Assembly (NCBI GenBank): GCA_028551475.1
Contig: CM052359.1
Location: 2,977,583 to 3,041,582, forward strand
DNA length: 64,000 nucleotides
Reading direction: 5' to 3'
Source of the DNA: Casuarina equisetifolia
Taxonomy: Eukaryota > Streptophyta > Magnoliopsida > Fagales > Casuarinaceae
Shown one piece after another: positions 1 through 11,849 of this stretch; the stretch's first letter is position 1, and every line of letters begins with the position of its first letter. The notes below the pieces were generated by a model. It searched no databases. It was not told the DNA's origin and saw nothing but the letters and a program-made list of their open reading frames with translations. The position numbers and the translations under genes are program-made.

Positions 1-59
1 TCTATTTTTGTTTTATTAAACCTAAGGCCTATCACTAAACATTTAAGGGCAACCATTAG

Positions 60-1589
60 ATTGAGGCCATGGATTAAGAGTTAATGACCTCTGAGGTCAA
101 TTACACTTGGGATGTCATACTGCTTTTACTTCGTTATAAGTCAGTAGGATGTAAGTGGATGTATAAGATAAAATATTATTTTGATGGTATCATTGAGAGA
201 TATAAGGCTAGACTAGTAGCCAAGAACTTTACAAAGTAAGAGAGAATTAAATGATGAAACATATTCACTAGTTGCTAAGTTAGTGACAATGAGACCAATG
301 ATCATTTAGCTGTAAAGAGACATTGGATTTGCACCAATTAGATGTGTAGAACACTTTCTTACATGGTGACTTTAAGAGGTCTACATGCAGTTGCCTTTAG
401 GATTTTCTTATTGGAGGGAGCGGATTATGTGTCATTTGTGAAAGTCACTATATGGATTGAAGTAGGCTTCAAGATAGTAGTATGCAAAGTTCACAAAAGG
501 CTTGCTAGCTGTTGGATTTTGTGAATCTCAACATGATTACGCCATCTTTAGTAGGCAAAGTAGAGATTTCTTCATCATTCTTCCTTTTTTTATGTAAATG
601 ACATCCTCATCATTGGAAACAAGACCTTTTGCAATATCAAAATTAAAAAAAAAATTGTATTGGTATTTCATATGAAGGATTTGAGACAATGTAAGTACTT
701 TATTAGAATTAAGATAACTTGTCCATTGAAGGGTTATACCTTAATCAATGTAAGCATACGTTGAAAATAATTTTAGATGTAAGACTTGTAAGATCAAAAC
801 TTGCCATCATTTCCATGGAGTAAGATATAAAATTGACAACACTAGAGTATGATGTAGGAAACCTAGATAAGAGAGATAATGCACTTCTTAAAGACTTAGC
901 TCCATATCAGAGAATGATTGGGAGACTATTATATCTAACTCACACTAGGCCAAACATTAATTTTGTAGTTTAGCATATTAGCTAGTTTATATATTCCTAA
1001 AGTAATCACAATGGATGCGATCATGAGAGTGTTGAGATACATCAAAGGAGCTCCTAGAGTTAGTCTTTTCCTTTCATCTTTATCCAAGTTAAAACTTATA
1101 AACTTTTGTGACTTTAACTATACAACTTGTCTCATGTCGTGAAAATGTGCGACTTGTTATTATATAAAGTTAGGAGATTCACTTGTGTCACGGTTGGCCA
1201 AGAAGTAACCCACAATCTCACGTTCTTCAATTGAATCCAAGTATAGAGCTATGTGGCACACAATTTGTAAGGTTATTTGGCTTCTAGGACTATTTGGAGA
1301 TCTTGGTGTCATTATTCCTTATCTTGTGCCATTGTATTAGGACAACAATATTGCCATGCTTATAATAAAAAATTCAATATTTTATTAATAGACAAAGGAT
1401 TTCAAGATAGATTACCACTTCATATAAGAAAAGTTCGAAGGATGAATCATCTAGGTACCCTATGTGAACGCACAAGAATAGCTTACAAACTTGTTTATCA
1501 AAGTATGACGTAGCTCACAATATCAATATCTTTTGTCCAAATTTGGAGTATTTAATTTATACAAAGCAAATCTTCAACTTAATGAGGAA
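60..1589 (+). pseudogene. Ty1/copia pol remnant (reverse transcriptase to RNase H)
   Basis: Conceptual translation in shifting frames gives the copia reverse-transcriptase order. First come a T-W-D block and a C-K-W-x-Y-K-I-K-Y motif near 90-170, then K-A-R-L-V-A-K near 205-230. A degenerate active-site motif Y-V-N-D-I-L-I-I-G follows at about 592-618 (family norm Y-V-D-D), then Q-R-M-I-G-R-L-L-Y-L-T near 905-945 and RNase H-like sequence to about 1560. Many stops and frameshifts break it and the catalytic second Asp-equivalent is Asn, so it cannot be active. The left end lies outside the window. The copia assignment rests on motif order and is firm; the family within copia is not known. Confidence 0.75.
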
Positions 1590-1929
1590 TGTTAGAATGT
1601 TGATGCTTGTAGGGGTTTGATGTTTCTTTTTGGACTATATTCTTTTGTGGGATAAAATCCATTATCTCAATTAGGCCCATCTTGTTTTATACTTAACTTG
1701 TAAAGATATTCATTTGATTTCTAATTTTCCACCCATAAATGGCTTCCATCAGTTTCTCATTAGTGAATTTGTTGTATTTTCTTATGATTTCATTGGATTT
1801 CTTCAATTTTCTTATTGTGAAGCTTTCTCTTTCTATTATGGCTAGGACTTTTATTTCATGGTTTTACTTGGTTAGAATTTTCTCTTTTGTTGTATTTTCT
1901 AATTAATCACCTTCTTACTCAAACTTTGA
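1590..1929 (+). repeat. possible 3' LTR of the preceding copia remnant
   Basis: Directly after the end of the pol-like sequence a TGTTAGAATG start appears, the usual copia junction form. No second LTR copy is in the window and the right end with CA was not resolved, so this is only a plausible assignment. No gene is visible here. Confidence 0.3.
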
Positions 1930-2600
1930 ACATGAAAATGTCTTTTGAATTCTCCTTCATTGTAAACTCTCTCACTAAATCACTTGGCCATACCTTTTCA
2001 ATGAAAAGCTTGGGGTCTTTGCATGATTTTTTAGGCATTGAATTCATAAGCTACCTAAAAGGATCTTGTTATCCCAATGTCAATACATTGTTAATTTCCT
2101 CCACTAGACACAAGTTGGTTCTTATAGACAAACTTCAACTCCCATGTTGCTAAACCATGACCTATTAACCATAGTTCCCTTCCTTTCTCCCAACCAACCT
2201 TGTTTTGCAATATTCTTGGAGGGTTACGATATTTAACTTTAACTCTGCTAGATCTAGCTTTCTTTGTTAATTTTTTTTTATCTCAATTTATGCACTCTTT
2301 AGTGAATCAAGATTGAAACAATGTAAAATTCTTATTACGTTATTTCCATGGCATTGTAACCTTTGGTTTGAAATTTCACTTAAAAAGTATTATGGATCTT
2401 TATAGCCTTACATACTCTAATTGGGAAAGTTGCAAGTTACAAGTTACCTAGACATCAACCATTGAGTATTATTATTTTACCACTTCTAATATGGTTTAAT
2501 GGTGTTTCAAAAGGTAGTTGATAATTTCTTAATCATTCTATTGCCATTTCATTATTGGGTGGGAAGGTAATTACACCATTCTCTTGGTGTATAAAATCAT
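1930..2600 (+). pseudogene. second copia reverse-transcriptase fragment
   Basis: An open stretch at 1887-2153 contains F-S-M-K-x-L-G-S-L-H-x-F-L-G-I-E, the motif that follows the YVDD block in plant copia reverse transcriptases. Further frames give S-P-N-Q-P and an I-L-E-G-Y-D-I-like piece near 2185-2240. It lacks the start and active site and is broken downstream. The wording differs from the copia remnant at 60-1589, which suggests another family or an independent insertion. Confidence 0.55.
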
Positions 2601-3839
2601 TGGTCATGCTTCACTTATTCTTGTTGACCACTAGAAAGTCATTAATAAAAAGAGAAAAGTGGAGCAAAGGAAACACCTTTGCCATTTTAGCCCTATAAAG
2701 CATTTCCAACCACATCCACCACCATGTACTCACAACCAACAAGCAAGCACCATTCCATTGCTAATTAGACCATCTTTGAAGCCTTATGTTAAAGTTAATG
2801 TATTTTCCTAAAGGATTTTAACACTTTCTAGCAAGATCCAAAAACTTCCAACAAGATCTGGCAAGACCTAGCAATTTTCTATAAGATTTAACAAGTTTTG
2901 GCAGATTCTAGCTTATTTCGATCACTTAATAGTTGGTGTTTGAAAAGTCAAAAATTATAGACAACAAATTTGGTTATATAAACCATAAAAGGGCCTTTAA
3001 GGCCTTCATGAGCATGTAATAACCCATTGTAAAAACAACTCCCTTTTAATTTACCTTGGAGACAAGGGCTTCATTTTCCTTCTTCTCTTTCTTCTTTACT
3101 ATTATGGAGACAAAAGCTCCATTTTAACCACTTTCTTTCCTATTTTCTTTCAGTTAACATACCATCAACCTCTTTTCATCCACTTCTATTGTTATCTAAT
3201 TTTCTTTTCATAAAAAACTAACATCATCAAAGGAAAGATGAGTGCCTATGTGATTGTGATCAACCCTTCCATGAACTAACATATGAAATGGCTTGCCTAT
3301 ATGCAAATGTTGACTGTATAAGTCAATGATCTTATTCACTAAGTCCTCTTAGGCCTAAGCATCATTTCTAACGTCATGGATAAGAGATAGCTTGCCAAGG
3401 TTATAATTGCAAAAGAAAGCCATAAGGAAGTCACAGTTGAAGCTAATGGTAGTACTAATAAAGAGGAAGAAAAAGATAATGTTGCATAGAAAGAAGTTGG
3501 AGAGAAGGATGAAGTGAATGTCAAATGTGAAAAAGAAGAACCTAGAAGGCCCTATTTTCCTATCAAATTAACAATGGGGCAGGTTACTTGTTTGGCTTTT
3601 TTGACTACGATAAAAATGAAGTGAAATGGCCAACACTACACATGAAGTTTAATAGCGAAAAGGAGTTGATGTTGCTCTATTTTTCTATTGGCAAACTAAA
3701 AGATAAGATGGGAGATGTGAGAGACAAAAGAAGGGAGTAGCTATGCCAACTTATCATCATTGATGAATGAGTTCTTCCAACAACTTAGTGGAATAGCAAT
3801 GCTGAGTAATGAACAAGTTATGGTATAAGGGCATTGCGT
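2600..3839. other. no gene recognised
   Basis: AT-rich sequence with short purine-rich runs (for example 3400-3540). The only notable frame, 3339-3524 on the minus strand, is low-complexity Ser/Leu-rich sequence antisense to a Lys/Glu-rich stretch. I see no conserved domain, LTR or RNA gene. Confidence 0.4.
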
Positions 3840-4600
3840 GTTGTAGGGTCTATTTTTGGTTCACTTTGGCTCAATAAATTTCTTTAGGGGTTCACTTAGG
3901 GCCAAACGAAGACAAGCTAAAAATTCTCCCTAAAATAGGCCATTGGCACCTTCCGCCTATCTCTTGGCCCCTCTAGCACCAAGCTTACCTCCTTTTACCT
4001 TCGTTTGAAGGAACTTTAGGGTGATTTGGATGCCCACTAGCCTTTCATTCATTATTGTTGTGACAACACTTATGAAACCGACAAACAACTTTGTTGCCGT
4101 GAGGAAGAAAACCGGTTGCTGAAGTTCCTCTCTTTGCTGAAGGAGTTTTCCACCTTTTGTTCAACCATCTTATCAAGCGATGAGCTAAGCATGGATAAGC
4201 TCTATTCATTGGCAAAGTAGGACTTGCTCTAACATGCCACCACCGACAGTTGTCCTTCTTTTATTGGTGACACCAACACCTTCCTCACACGCAGGATGGA
4301 CTTCCTTAGGTGGGCTAGCCTTGACTATTGGGCCATATGGGTCCACACAAGCCCCTTCTACCAGGCCCATTTGCACTCATTGCAATAAGCATGGTCACCT
4401 TAGGGAGAGTTGCTACCAACTTGTGGGCTACCCAACTAGTGGCAGGCCCAAGTCCCATGGTGGGTCTCGATGCAAATCTGGTTCCCATAGAGTTGTCATC
4501 ACCCCACGACTCATCATTGCACAAAACAAGTTTTTTCTTATTCTCACTTGTAACTTTGTGCATCACCCAACTTTTTCTTCATCTCTTTGACCTCATCGAA
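3840..4600 (+). pseudogene. copia gag fragment with zinc knuckle
   Basis: This matches the gag part of the copia element at 50506-56179. The block around 3925-4080 aligns with 51690-51850, and a zinc knuckle C-x2-C-x3-G-H-x4-C lies near 4367-4408, followed by Y-Q-L-V-G-Y-P as in the other copy near 52190-52270. Frames are interrupted, no LTR is attached and the pol part is missing. It is a truncated relative of the same family. Confidence 0.6.
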
Positions 4601-4904
4601 AACTTGAATCTCCATTTTGCCCTTTATGCCACCTCTTTCTTCTTCTTACCTATCAATGATGAGAGGAAAAGAAGGGATTTTTAAATCCATCCCTAAGTAT
4701 ACTATTTTGTCTAATATATATATAAAGTTATGGGAGATGAAAAGCGAGTCAAAAACACGGACAATGCCTTTATAAAAGGTTAATTACACTTGATAATTCA
4801 TGATGATGTTCTAAGAAACTTTTACAAAAGCAAATAGGCAACTTCACACAAACTTAAATTACTATCTTACAGGTTTTCATTTATTTCCCAGACTTTAGAG
4901 TAAC

Positions 4905-6981
4905 TTAACCATAAGTGACATGCTTGTGCTTCTCAAGAAACTCAACAAATTTTTCTATGTATTTAGACTCTAGGTTCTTGTTTCCAAATATGATGGTCAT
5001 TTCCTTTGCTTTGTCTTGATAAATCTTCCCATTATCATCCTTCACCACCAACCTCAATGTTTGCACCACCTAGTCCCTGTTAAATGACCCATCTAGCTCA
5101 TTTCTGGGTACCTCCACCAACTTGCTTCTATTCCAAAAACCTAGCTAGTCCTTGGTCATACCAAAAGGGCAAGATGTTGGACTATTTGCAATAGTCCTTA
5201 CTAAAGATGGTTTATATCAATGGAAATTACGGAGTCATTAAACTTGTTCTTGAATTAATGTTTTTGTAGTCTACTCAGTTGAGACATTTTGGATTTTTAA
5301 TTGTTAAATATGAGACTGGCTACTGTGGGTTAGTGTTTACCATATAAAACTATGATGAGGAGGACTATATGGGCAACATATTCAGTAAATGGCTAGATCT
5401 TTCCTTTAGCTCTCAATATATATATTGATAATATGCATTCTATGAAGATCCTACATTATTGGTAAGTTGGGAGGCATTTACAGGTTAAACTAATGCGAGG
5501 GGCTTAATTGGAATACCAAACTTTGACCTTCTCATACACATCACACACCTTTCACGATTTGCTTAGTAATGCACACACACCACAAAATATAAGGATGGAG
5601 AAACCAAGAAGAGGAACCCCATTCATGTTTGCCTTTAACCACTTGCTAGATCTTCATTGAACTAAAGTTATCTCATCAAGTGAGTGATTCAGGAGAGAAT
5701 AAAGGAGAAGATTCCATTAGCACTTGAGCATGGAGCCAAAATCAGGTACGTTTGAAGCTAACTTTCATGTCCTAAGATGAGCTACTTGATCATTTGTGAG
5801 CTTTCTTGAGCTCTGTTTTTCCAACACAAGAGAATAAGAGCACGTCCAAACTGAAATGCTTCCATAACGGAACTCTAACCACAGTGAGTCAAGAAACCCC
5901 TAACGGAGTCGAGAGCTAATATCCTAAGCTAGGGTGCCCAACTCGTCCAAATAACACCACGATCTCTGGTTCGGTCCTCGAATCCTTTCGGTAGCTCAAT
6001 GGACTCTTTCCCTACGGAGGCATGCCGCTTTCTTAGAGCCCAAAAGAAGGGCAACCCCAGTTGCTCAAGTCCAAGAGCCAGCTCTATGAAGTCTTGTTGA
6101 GTTGGTTGAATCTCGCTTCCAAGTACTATGAAAACCACATACTCTTTCTCCTACTTATCCAACCACTCAGCAATCGTTTCCCAAGTGCTATCTTTGTCGT
6201 TGGTGCTGCTGATTTCTTGCAGCGAGGGCGCCAATAAGCCCACTGGAATTACAAGTGTATCATGAAGCTTTTGTAGGAGCTTCAACCACTCACCTTCGAC
6301 TTCCGTGCAGGTTTTAAGAGCCCAGGCTTTGGCGCCTAAGCTGGCCGACTAGATCCGAAACCAGTCTAAAACTCTGGAAGCATCATTTACCAAGCCATCG
6401 AGGAGTGCCTTTGCTTCAAAAAACCGAAACGCTATTTTGTTTGGAAAGGGTACCCATGGGGGAGGAACAATCAAATGCTCGGGCTTCGTCCTTGTGCTCG
6501 GGTCCTGCGAGTTCCACGTACTCGATATTCGTGGTCTCATGAAACACCACGTGAATGCGTTGAAAATACTGAAGAAGGCCCGTGAGATGCCCAGCTTAGT
6601 GGCGATTGGTGGTAACCAGTGAGGAGCAAAGTCGCGAATGATCCAGTCAGGAGTCGAAGTCTCTAAGAAAAGAGACAAAGGTTCTTGGAGACCATCGTGG
6701 GCTATCTTAAGGTATGGGACTATGTAGGCTGGTACGTCCATGGTGGCCTGTGTATTTTCCGGCAGGTTCTCTACGCGGGGTAAGGGCAGCTTCACGAGAG
6801 TAAGCAGAGGTGCTAAATCTGGTGGGATCTTTGGGAGGCGTTCAATGTTTCTAGGAGTTGATATGAAGGAAACACGGTGACCCTTTCGGGCGATGAACTT
6901 GCCCAGCTCCAAAAAAGGGATCATGTGACAAAAGGCTATCCATGGGAACATGGCAATGTGTAGCTTCTGAGGCTCAGCCAT
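4905..6981 (-). pseudogene. UGT91-like glycosyltransferase pseudogene, split by a solo LTR
   Basis: The frame starts with an intact ATG at 6981 and the N-terminal sequence of the local UGT family, including the H-M-I-P-F block with the catalytic His; the residue before that His is Cys instead of Gly. It is open for 210 codons, then hits TAG. Further in-frame stops follow near codon 278, directly after W-A-P of the PSPG box, and at the Trp of the H-C-G-W motif. A 652-bp LTR plus 5-bp target duplication interrupts the last third; the C-terminal piece continues at 4905-5169 and carries its own stop. Removing the insertion gives about 473 codons, the length of the intact copy at 35027-36451. Functional UGT91 enzymes move sugar from a UDP-sugar to small-molecule glycosides in the cytosol; this copy cannot make one. 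Confidence 0.92.
5175..5826. mobile_element. solo LTR, 652 bp, TSD CAAGA
   Basis: The element begins TGTTGG and ends CCAACA, giving short inverted ends. It is flanked by a perfect 5-bp duplication CAAGA (5170-5174 and 5827-5831). The flanking DNA is continuous UGT coding sequence when the insert is removed. No internal region is present, so it is a solo LTR left by LTR-LTR recombination. Its family was not identified and no partner LTR lies in the window. Confidence 0.88.
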
Positions 6982-8426
6982 GGTGATTCTGGTGGTGGCT
7001 TCTTGGGTTTACGTTAATTCCCTCTCTTCTTTATTACTGATATAGGCGAAGAGCTTGGACGTTGGGTTACGGCTCCTGCCAATCATTGAAGATGGTGTAG
7101 CACTGTTATACATGGGTCACACATAAGGGCCGAAGTCATTCAATGTGTGAACTCATTCCCATGACAAATTGGATGAGGCAAATTGTAAAATACTTAAGGA
7201 TTAAAAAAAATAAAAAATTCAGGTGATTGAGTGTCAACTTGAGATTGTTTTATTGTTTTCATTTTTATCTAATTCACCAAGAATCGTTAGATACAACAGG
7301 CTAAGTTAAGTGCCGAAAAAGAAAATAAGCTGTAATTTATGGGGATAGAAGAAGATCTAAACTTACCAAATATGCGAAACATGAGAAATGACAAAAAGAA
7401 ATGAACAATGGACGAGAAGGCTTGCGCGAGGTCCCTACCATAAATGCCAAGTGGGTCTTGGCTTTATTAGTACTATATATCCCTCTGGATTAATATTCTT
7501 TATTTCTATCGGCATGTGACCCACATAAATGCCAAGTGGGTCCTAGGTACTTCCAAGATGACCTAAGGTCTTACGTCGCCGAAATGGGGCCACATGGAAT
7601 TGCCTATCCTAATCATGCAAGAATTTCCTAGTTCAAGAGGCATGCACCTGGGACTATATTGGAAGGCTAAAAAATGAGAAGTCCAAGCTGCCACCAAAAA
7701 TTTACTATTTTGAACCAAATAGTTAAATTGATTAACAGACTTTTTAAGTGAAACATTCAAAAAAAAGTTTAAGAGTAGTATCAGAAACCAACATATATGT
7801 TCATGAATCACATAATTTCTCAAACATTTAGAAACTATCATAGATTTTATAGAAGTCCATTAATCATAAGTCGTGAAGGTTTTCATGTTAAAATGAAAAA
7901 TAGTAATATTTTGTCAATAGTCTATTAATTCAAAAACAAGGTAAAAGGGTTTAGTACCTTTTGATTTTAAGTTCAATATTAAAAGTGTGAATGTGTATAC
8001 ATATTAAAAAAAAGTAATATTTTCACAGAAAGAAGCATTATTTGAGGGGAAAAGAGCAAATGTTGAAATCAGCAGATCCCAGTTGCTTTGTATAGCACTC
8101 ACGATCCTTTTGTTATGTATTAAGCCCATCCTTGTATTCATCCAAGCCCACTTACTTTCTTTTGGTTATTTGTTCTATTTGTTTACCCTTATAGTTTTGT
8201 AACATTTGAGATGCAATAATCTACGAGAGACAAAAGCTATTGTCTGCGCCAGCTTCGAATTGCTGCACTCAGCTATCGTTCCATCTGTAGTTATTTCTTG
8301 CTTCTCCAAAACGTGAAGATTTTCAAAAGTAAAGAGGTAAATTCAAGCTAACTTTTATTGCTGCCTTATTACATTATTTTTGTGGAGAACATTTTGCTTT
8401 CACTCCACAGTTAGTACAAGAATACC
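6982..8426. other. UGT 5' flank and copy of the UGT-CLE intergenic region, no CLE gene
   Basis: 7200-7335 resembles the tail of the LINE ORF1 relics (compare 14470-14600 and 33385-33530). 7640-8075 is a diverged copy of the intergenic DNA that precedes the CLE genes (compare 16640-17220 and 25660-26210), but the CLE gene is absent. About 8230-8426 is the 3' flank of the next UGT copy and matches 23620-23825. No gene is seen here. Confidence 0.6.
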
Positions 8427-9849
8427 TTAACCCTTGGCGCCGTGCCTGGTATTCTCAAGAAACTCAACAAATCTGTCTATGTATTTCGACTGTAGGTCCT
8501 CGTCTCCGAATATGGATGTCATTTCCTTAGCTTTGTCCCGATAAATCTTGCTCTCCTCATCCTTCACCACCAACCTTAGCGTTTGGGCCACCGAGTCCCT
8601 AGTAAACGACCCATCTTGCTCATTTCTGGGTAACTCCACCCCAGCTTGCCTCTCTTCCACAAATCTAGCATTTAGTCCTTGGTCACCCCACAAGGGTAAG
8701 AGAGCAAGTGCACGCCCAAATTGAAATGCCTCCGTAACTGAACTCCAACCACAGTGAGTCAGGAAAACCCCAACTGAGTTGTGAGCTAATATCCTGAGCT
8801 GAGGTGCCCAACTCGTCCAAACTACCCCGCGATCTCTGGTTCGCTCTTCGAATCCTTCCGGTAGCTCAACTGAGTCTTTGCCGACCGAGCCACTTTGCTT
8901 CCTTAGGGCCCAAAAGAAAGGCAATCCCGATTTCTCAAGTCCAAATGCCAACTCTGTGAAGTATTGTTGACTTGGTTGAACTTCACTTCCGAATGCTACA
9001 TAGACCACCGACCCTTCCTCTTGCTTGTCTAACCACTCAGCAATCCCGTCAAAGGTGCTATCTTTGTCGATGGCGGTGCTAATTTGCTGTAGCGAGGGTG
9101 CCAATAGGCCCACTGGGATTAAAGGGATATCATAAAGCTCCCGAAGGACCTTCAACCACTCACCTTCGACCTCCATGCAGGTTTTAAGAGCCCAAGCCTC
9201 GATCCCTGAGGTGGCCTTCTGGAGACGAGACATGTCTGAAACACCAGACTCATTTTCGCCGACGTCGCCGAAAATTTTCTTCGCCTCAAACAATCGATAC
9301 GCTACTTTGGTTGGAAAGGGGACCCATTCAGGAGGGACGGTGAAATGTTCGGGCTCCGTCCTTGCACTTGGGTCTTGCGTCTCCACTGCACTCGATAATT
9401 GTGGTTTAAAGAAACGCCACGATAGTGCGTTGAAAACAGTGAAGAAGACCCGTGAGATGCCCAGCTTGGTGGCAATTGGAGGTAGCCAGTGGGGGGCAAA
9501 ATCGTGAATAACCCAATCAGGAGCTGAAGTTTCTAGGAAATGAGACAATGGTTCTTGGAGACCGTCATGGGCTTTCTTAAGATATGGAACCATGTGAGAT
9601 GGCACGTCCATGGTGGCCTCTGCGTTTTCCGGCAAGTTCTCTTCCCGGGGTAAAGAAGCTTGACGAAAGCAATCAAAGATGCTAAATCTGTAGGGATCTT
9701 TGGGAGGCGCTCAATGTTTCGAGGGGTTGATTGAACGAAATACGGTGACCCTTTTGGGCTATAAGCTTGGAAAGCTCTAAAAATGGGATGATGTGACCAA
9801 AGGCAAGCCATGGGAACATGGCAATGTGTAGCTTCCGATGCTCGGCCAT
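8427..9849 (-). pseudogene. UGT91-like glycosyltransferase, two 1-bp deletions near the N-terminus
   Basis: The ATG at 9849 starts the family N-terminus with the catalytic His block F-G-H-I-I-P. One base is missing after about codon 39 (ISF | STPRN) and another near codon 66, so the remaining 402-codon frame (8427-9635) is not in phase with the start. That long frame is otherwise undamaged: it has the acidic catalytic partner region W-V-I-H-D-F, the PSPG box with W-A-P-Q, H-C-G-W-S-S and a final D-Q, and ends at the normal C-terminus. Adding the two bases gives 475 codons including the stop, the family length. It is either a recent pseudogene or an intact gene with two sequencing errors; raw reads would decide. 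The 402-residue frame alone lacks the catalytic His. Confidence 0.88.
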
Positions 9850-11849
9850 GGCGTTCCTGGCAGTGGCTCCTAGAACTGAAGGTTACTCTCCTCTCTTCTC
9901 TGTGGCTGATGTAGGGGAAAGCTTGGACACTAGCTTACGGCTGCTCCCAATCCAATCTGGGAATATTTAGTTAAAAATGGCAGGCACGGTGGAGCAAGAT
10001 CCAGTTGTGACCGAACTCGTGTAGCATTTCTGAAAGGCTCGCAAACTAAGCGACAAAATGACGTGTCAAACTCCGATTTTGGAAAACATATTGGCCCATG
10101 ACTGCATCCTTGATTGCCTTTGATTTGTTGGTTTTTCTGTTTCTAACGTGTCATTGTCAGCTTATTCAATATGTATGTATGATATATAGTTTTTCAACGA
10201 TGAAAGTGATATATATTATGATGTTCATGTTATATTGACAAAGATATAGATGAATATGCAATTTGTTTTTTTTTTTTTGACTTACTATGAATTAATTCTA
10301 AATCTTATCAAGTCTAATTAAGTAAAATCTATTTTTTGTTTGTGTAATTTGATTATCAATCCATAAATTATATTTTCGTTTCACAGCTAAGAGAACTCCA
10401 AAAAAAAAAAAACACTCTATTGCCTTTTAGATTTTGCAATTCAAATTATTTATCACTATATTTGAAGTCTAAACTAGCTATCTTTTTTTGTCTCTCTGTT
10501 CATGGTTTGAATGAAATGTAGTTTTCAATTATTATAAGAAACAAAATTGGAGTTGAGATTTTGTGTTTTCTAATGCAAAAACAGTAACTATTATACCCTA
10601 GCATAAATTTATGTGTAAATAAGACCCAAGTTAAAGTTTTAATGAATTATTCCCCAAAGGTGTGTGGCAGAGCTATAAGTTTAGGATCTTAAAGTTCTCC
10701 TTCCAATCCTCTTAACCCCATTACCTATAAAAGAAAAAGGGTGTTAAAGTTTTACTCCTTTAAATGGCCTGCGCACTATAAATTAGACAATCTACCAAAA
10801 TAAGATAAAAAAAAAATGAGTTTATTTCCTTCCAAATAAGATAGCCAAATGACAGTTTCTAAACTACAGAAGACTAATTTCGAATTACCTAAACTGTAAG
10901 GATGTGAATGTAAATCATCCATCGTGTGGTACAAGTTTCCATGGTTTATAAACATTTACTAATTAAGATCTCCACGTTGTTTACTCTTTGTCCCTTGTAT
11001 GAATCTTTGTTTCTCCTTGTTACTTTGTCGATGCACTTTCTAATCGGCATCACTCTCCATCTCATAAAGAATCTGCCTAAATTTCTTGTTGAATTGTCGT
11101 AATGTTTATCTTCATAATGAAAACCATTTATTCCAAAGATGATCCAAAGAAGAGGACGTCATTTATTTGCCATCCTTCATCCATTGCCCGTGGCCTCGTC
11201 AAGATCTCTGATTTTGCACTCTTTGTTTTCTTCATGTCTTTGTCGATATTTTTCAAATCCTGCTGCCGATCAGAATCTTCTCTCTGGTTAAAAACGATAC
11301 TGCTTCCGGAAAAATACATGCATATGCGAGCTAAAAGTCACCCTACTGTTACGTCCAGTTGACTTCAATTGCATTTTTTTTTATAAAAAAAAGAAGGTTT
11401 TTAACTAATCATTTATTGCGTTGTCCGCATCGCAATCTTATGAAGTAATGGGTTCGACTGAAGATTTTATTTTGATTATAAAAGATTCTAGAGTTTTTTT
11501 TTTTAATAACTAGTTAGATACAACTGCAACTACTATATTTAACTATTGGTCGCATGGAGGATTAGTGCAACTTGAATAGCCGAAACAATTCAAAACTAGA
11601 AACAGGTATAAAGTAACCAAAGGCGACCGGATCCAATAGGCAACAATTCCTAAAAGGGTGGTCGAAGGCACCCGATAAGTAATGGGGGAGAAGCTAGGGG
11701 CTGGGTTGGAGAAGCCTGAGTGAAGAAGACGGCAGAACATGACTTTTGAGAGGGTGGGACATCGCTGAGCAACGTCAATAAAATAAGTCTATCGTTGCAA
11801 CAAAACCTAGAATGAAGATTGTCAACCAAAGGAGGAATGAAAATAATTA
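9850..11849. repeat. UGT 5' flank fused to a copy of the CLE 3' flank and LINE relic
   Basis: 9850-10150 is UGT upstream DNA. From about 10300 to 10560 the sequence matches the 3' flank of the CLE genes (compare 15500-15700), then 10780-10900 and 10970-11130 match the two ends of the LINE ORF1 relic family, so most of that relic is deleted. 11130-11849 contains no recognisable gene; the open frames there are short and on both strands. A piece near 11700-11760 recurs at 60660-60710. Confidence 0.5.

Noticed and set aside
11102..11362. An 86-codon frame with a hydrophobic stretch
   Set aside because: Its first part is the tail of the LINE relic family and an equally long frame lies on the other strand.
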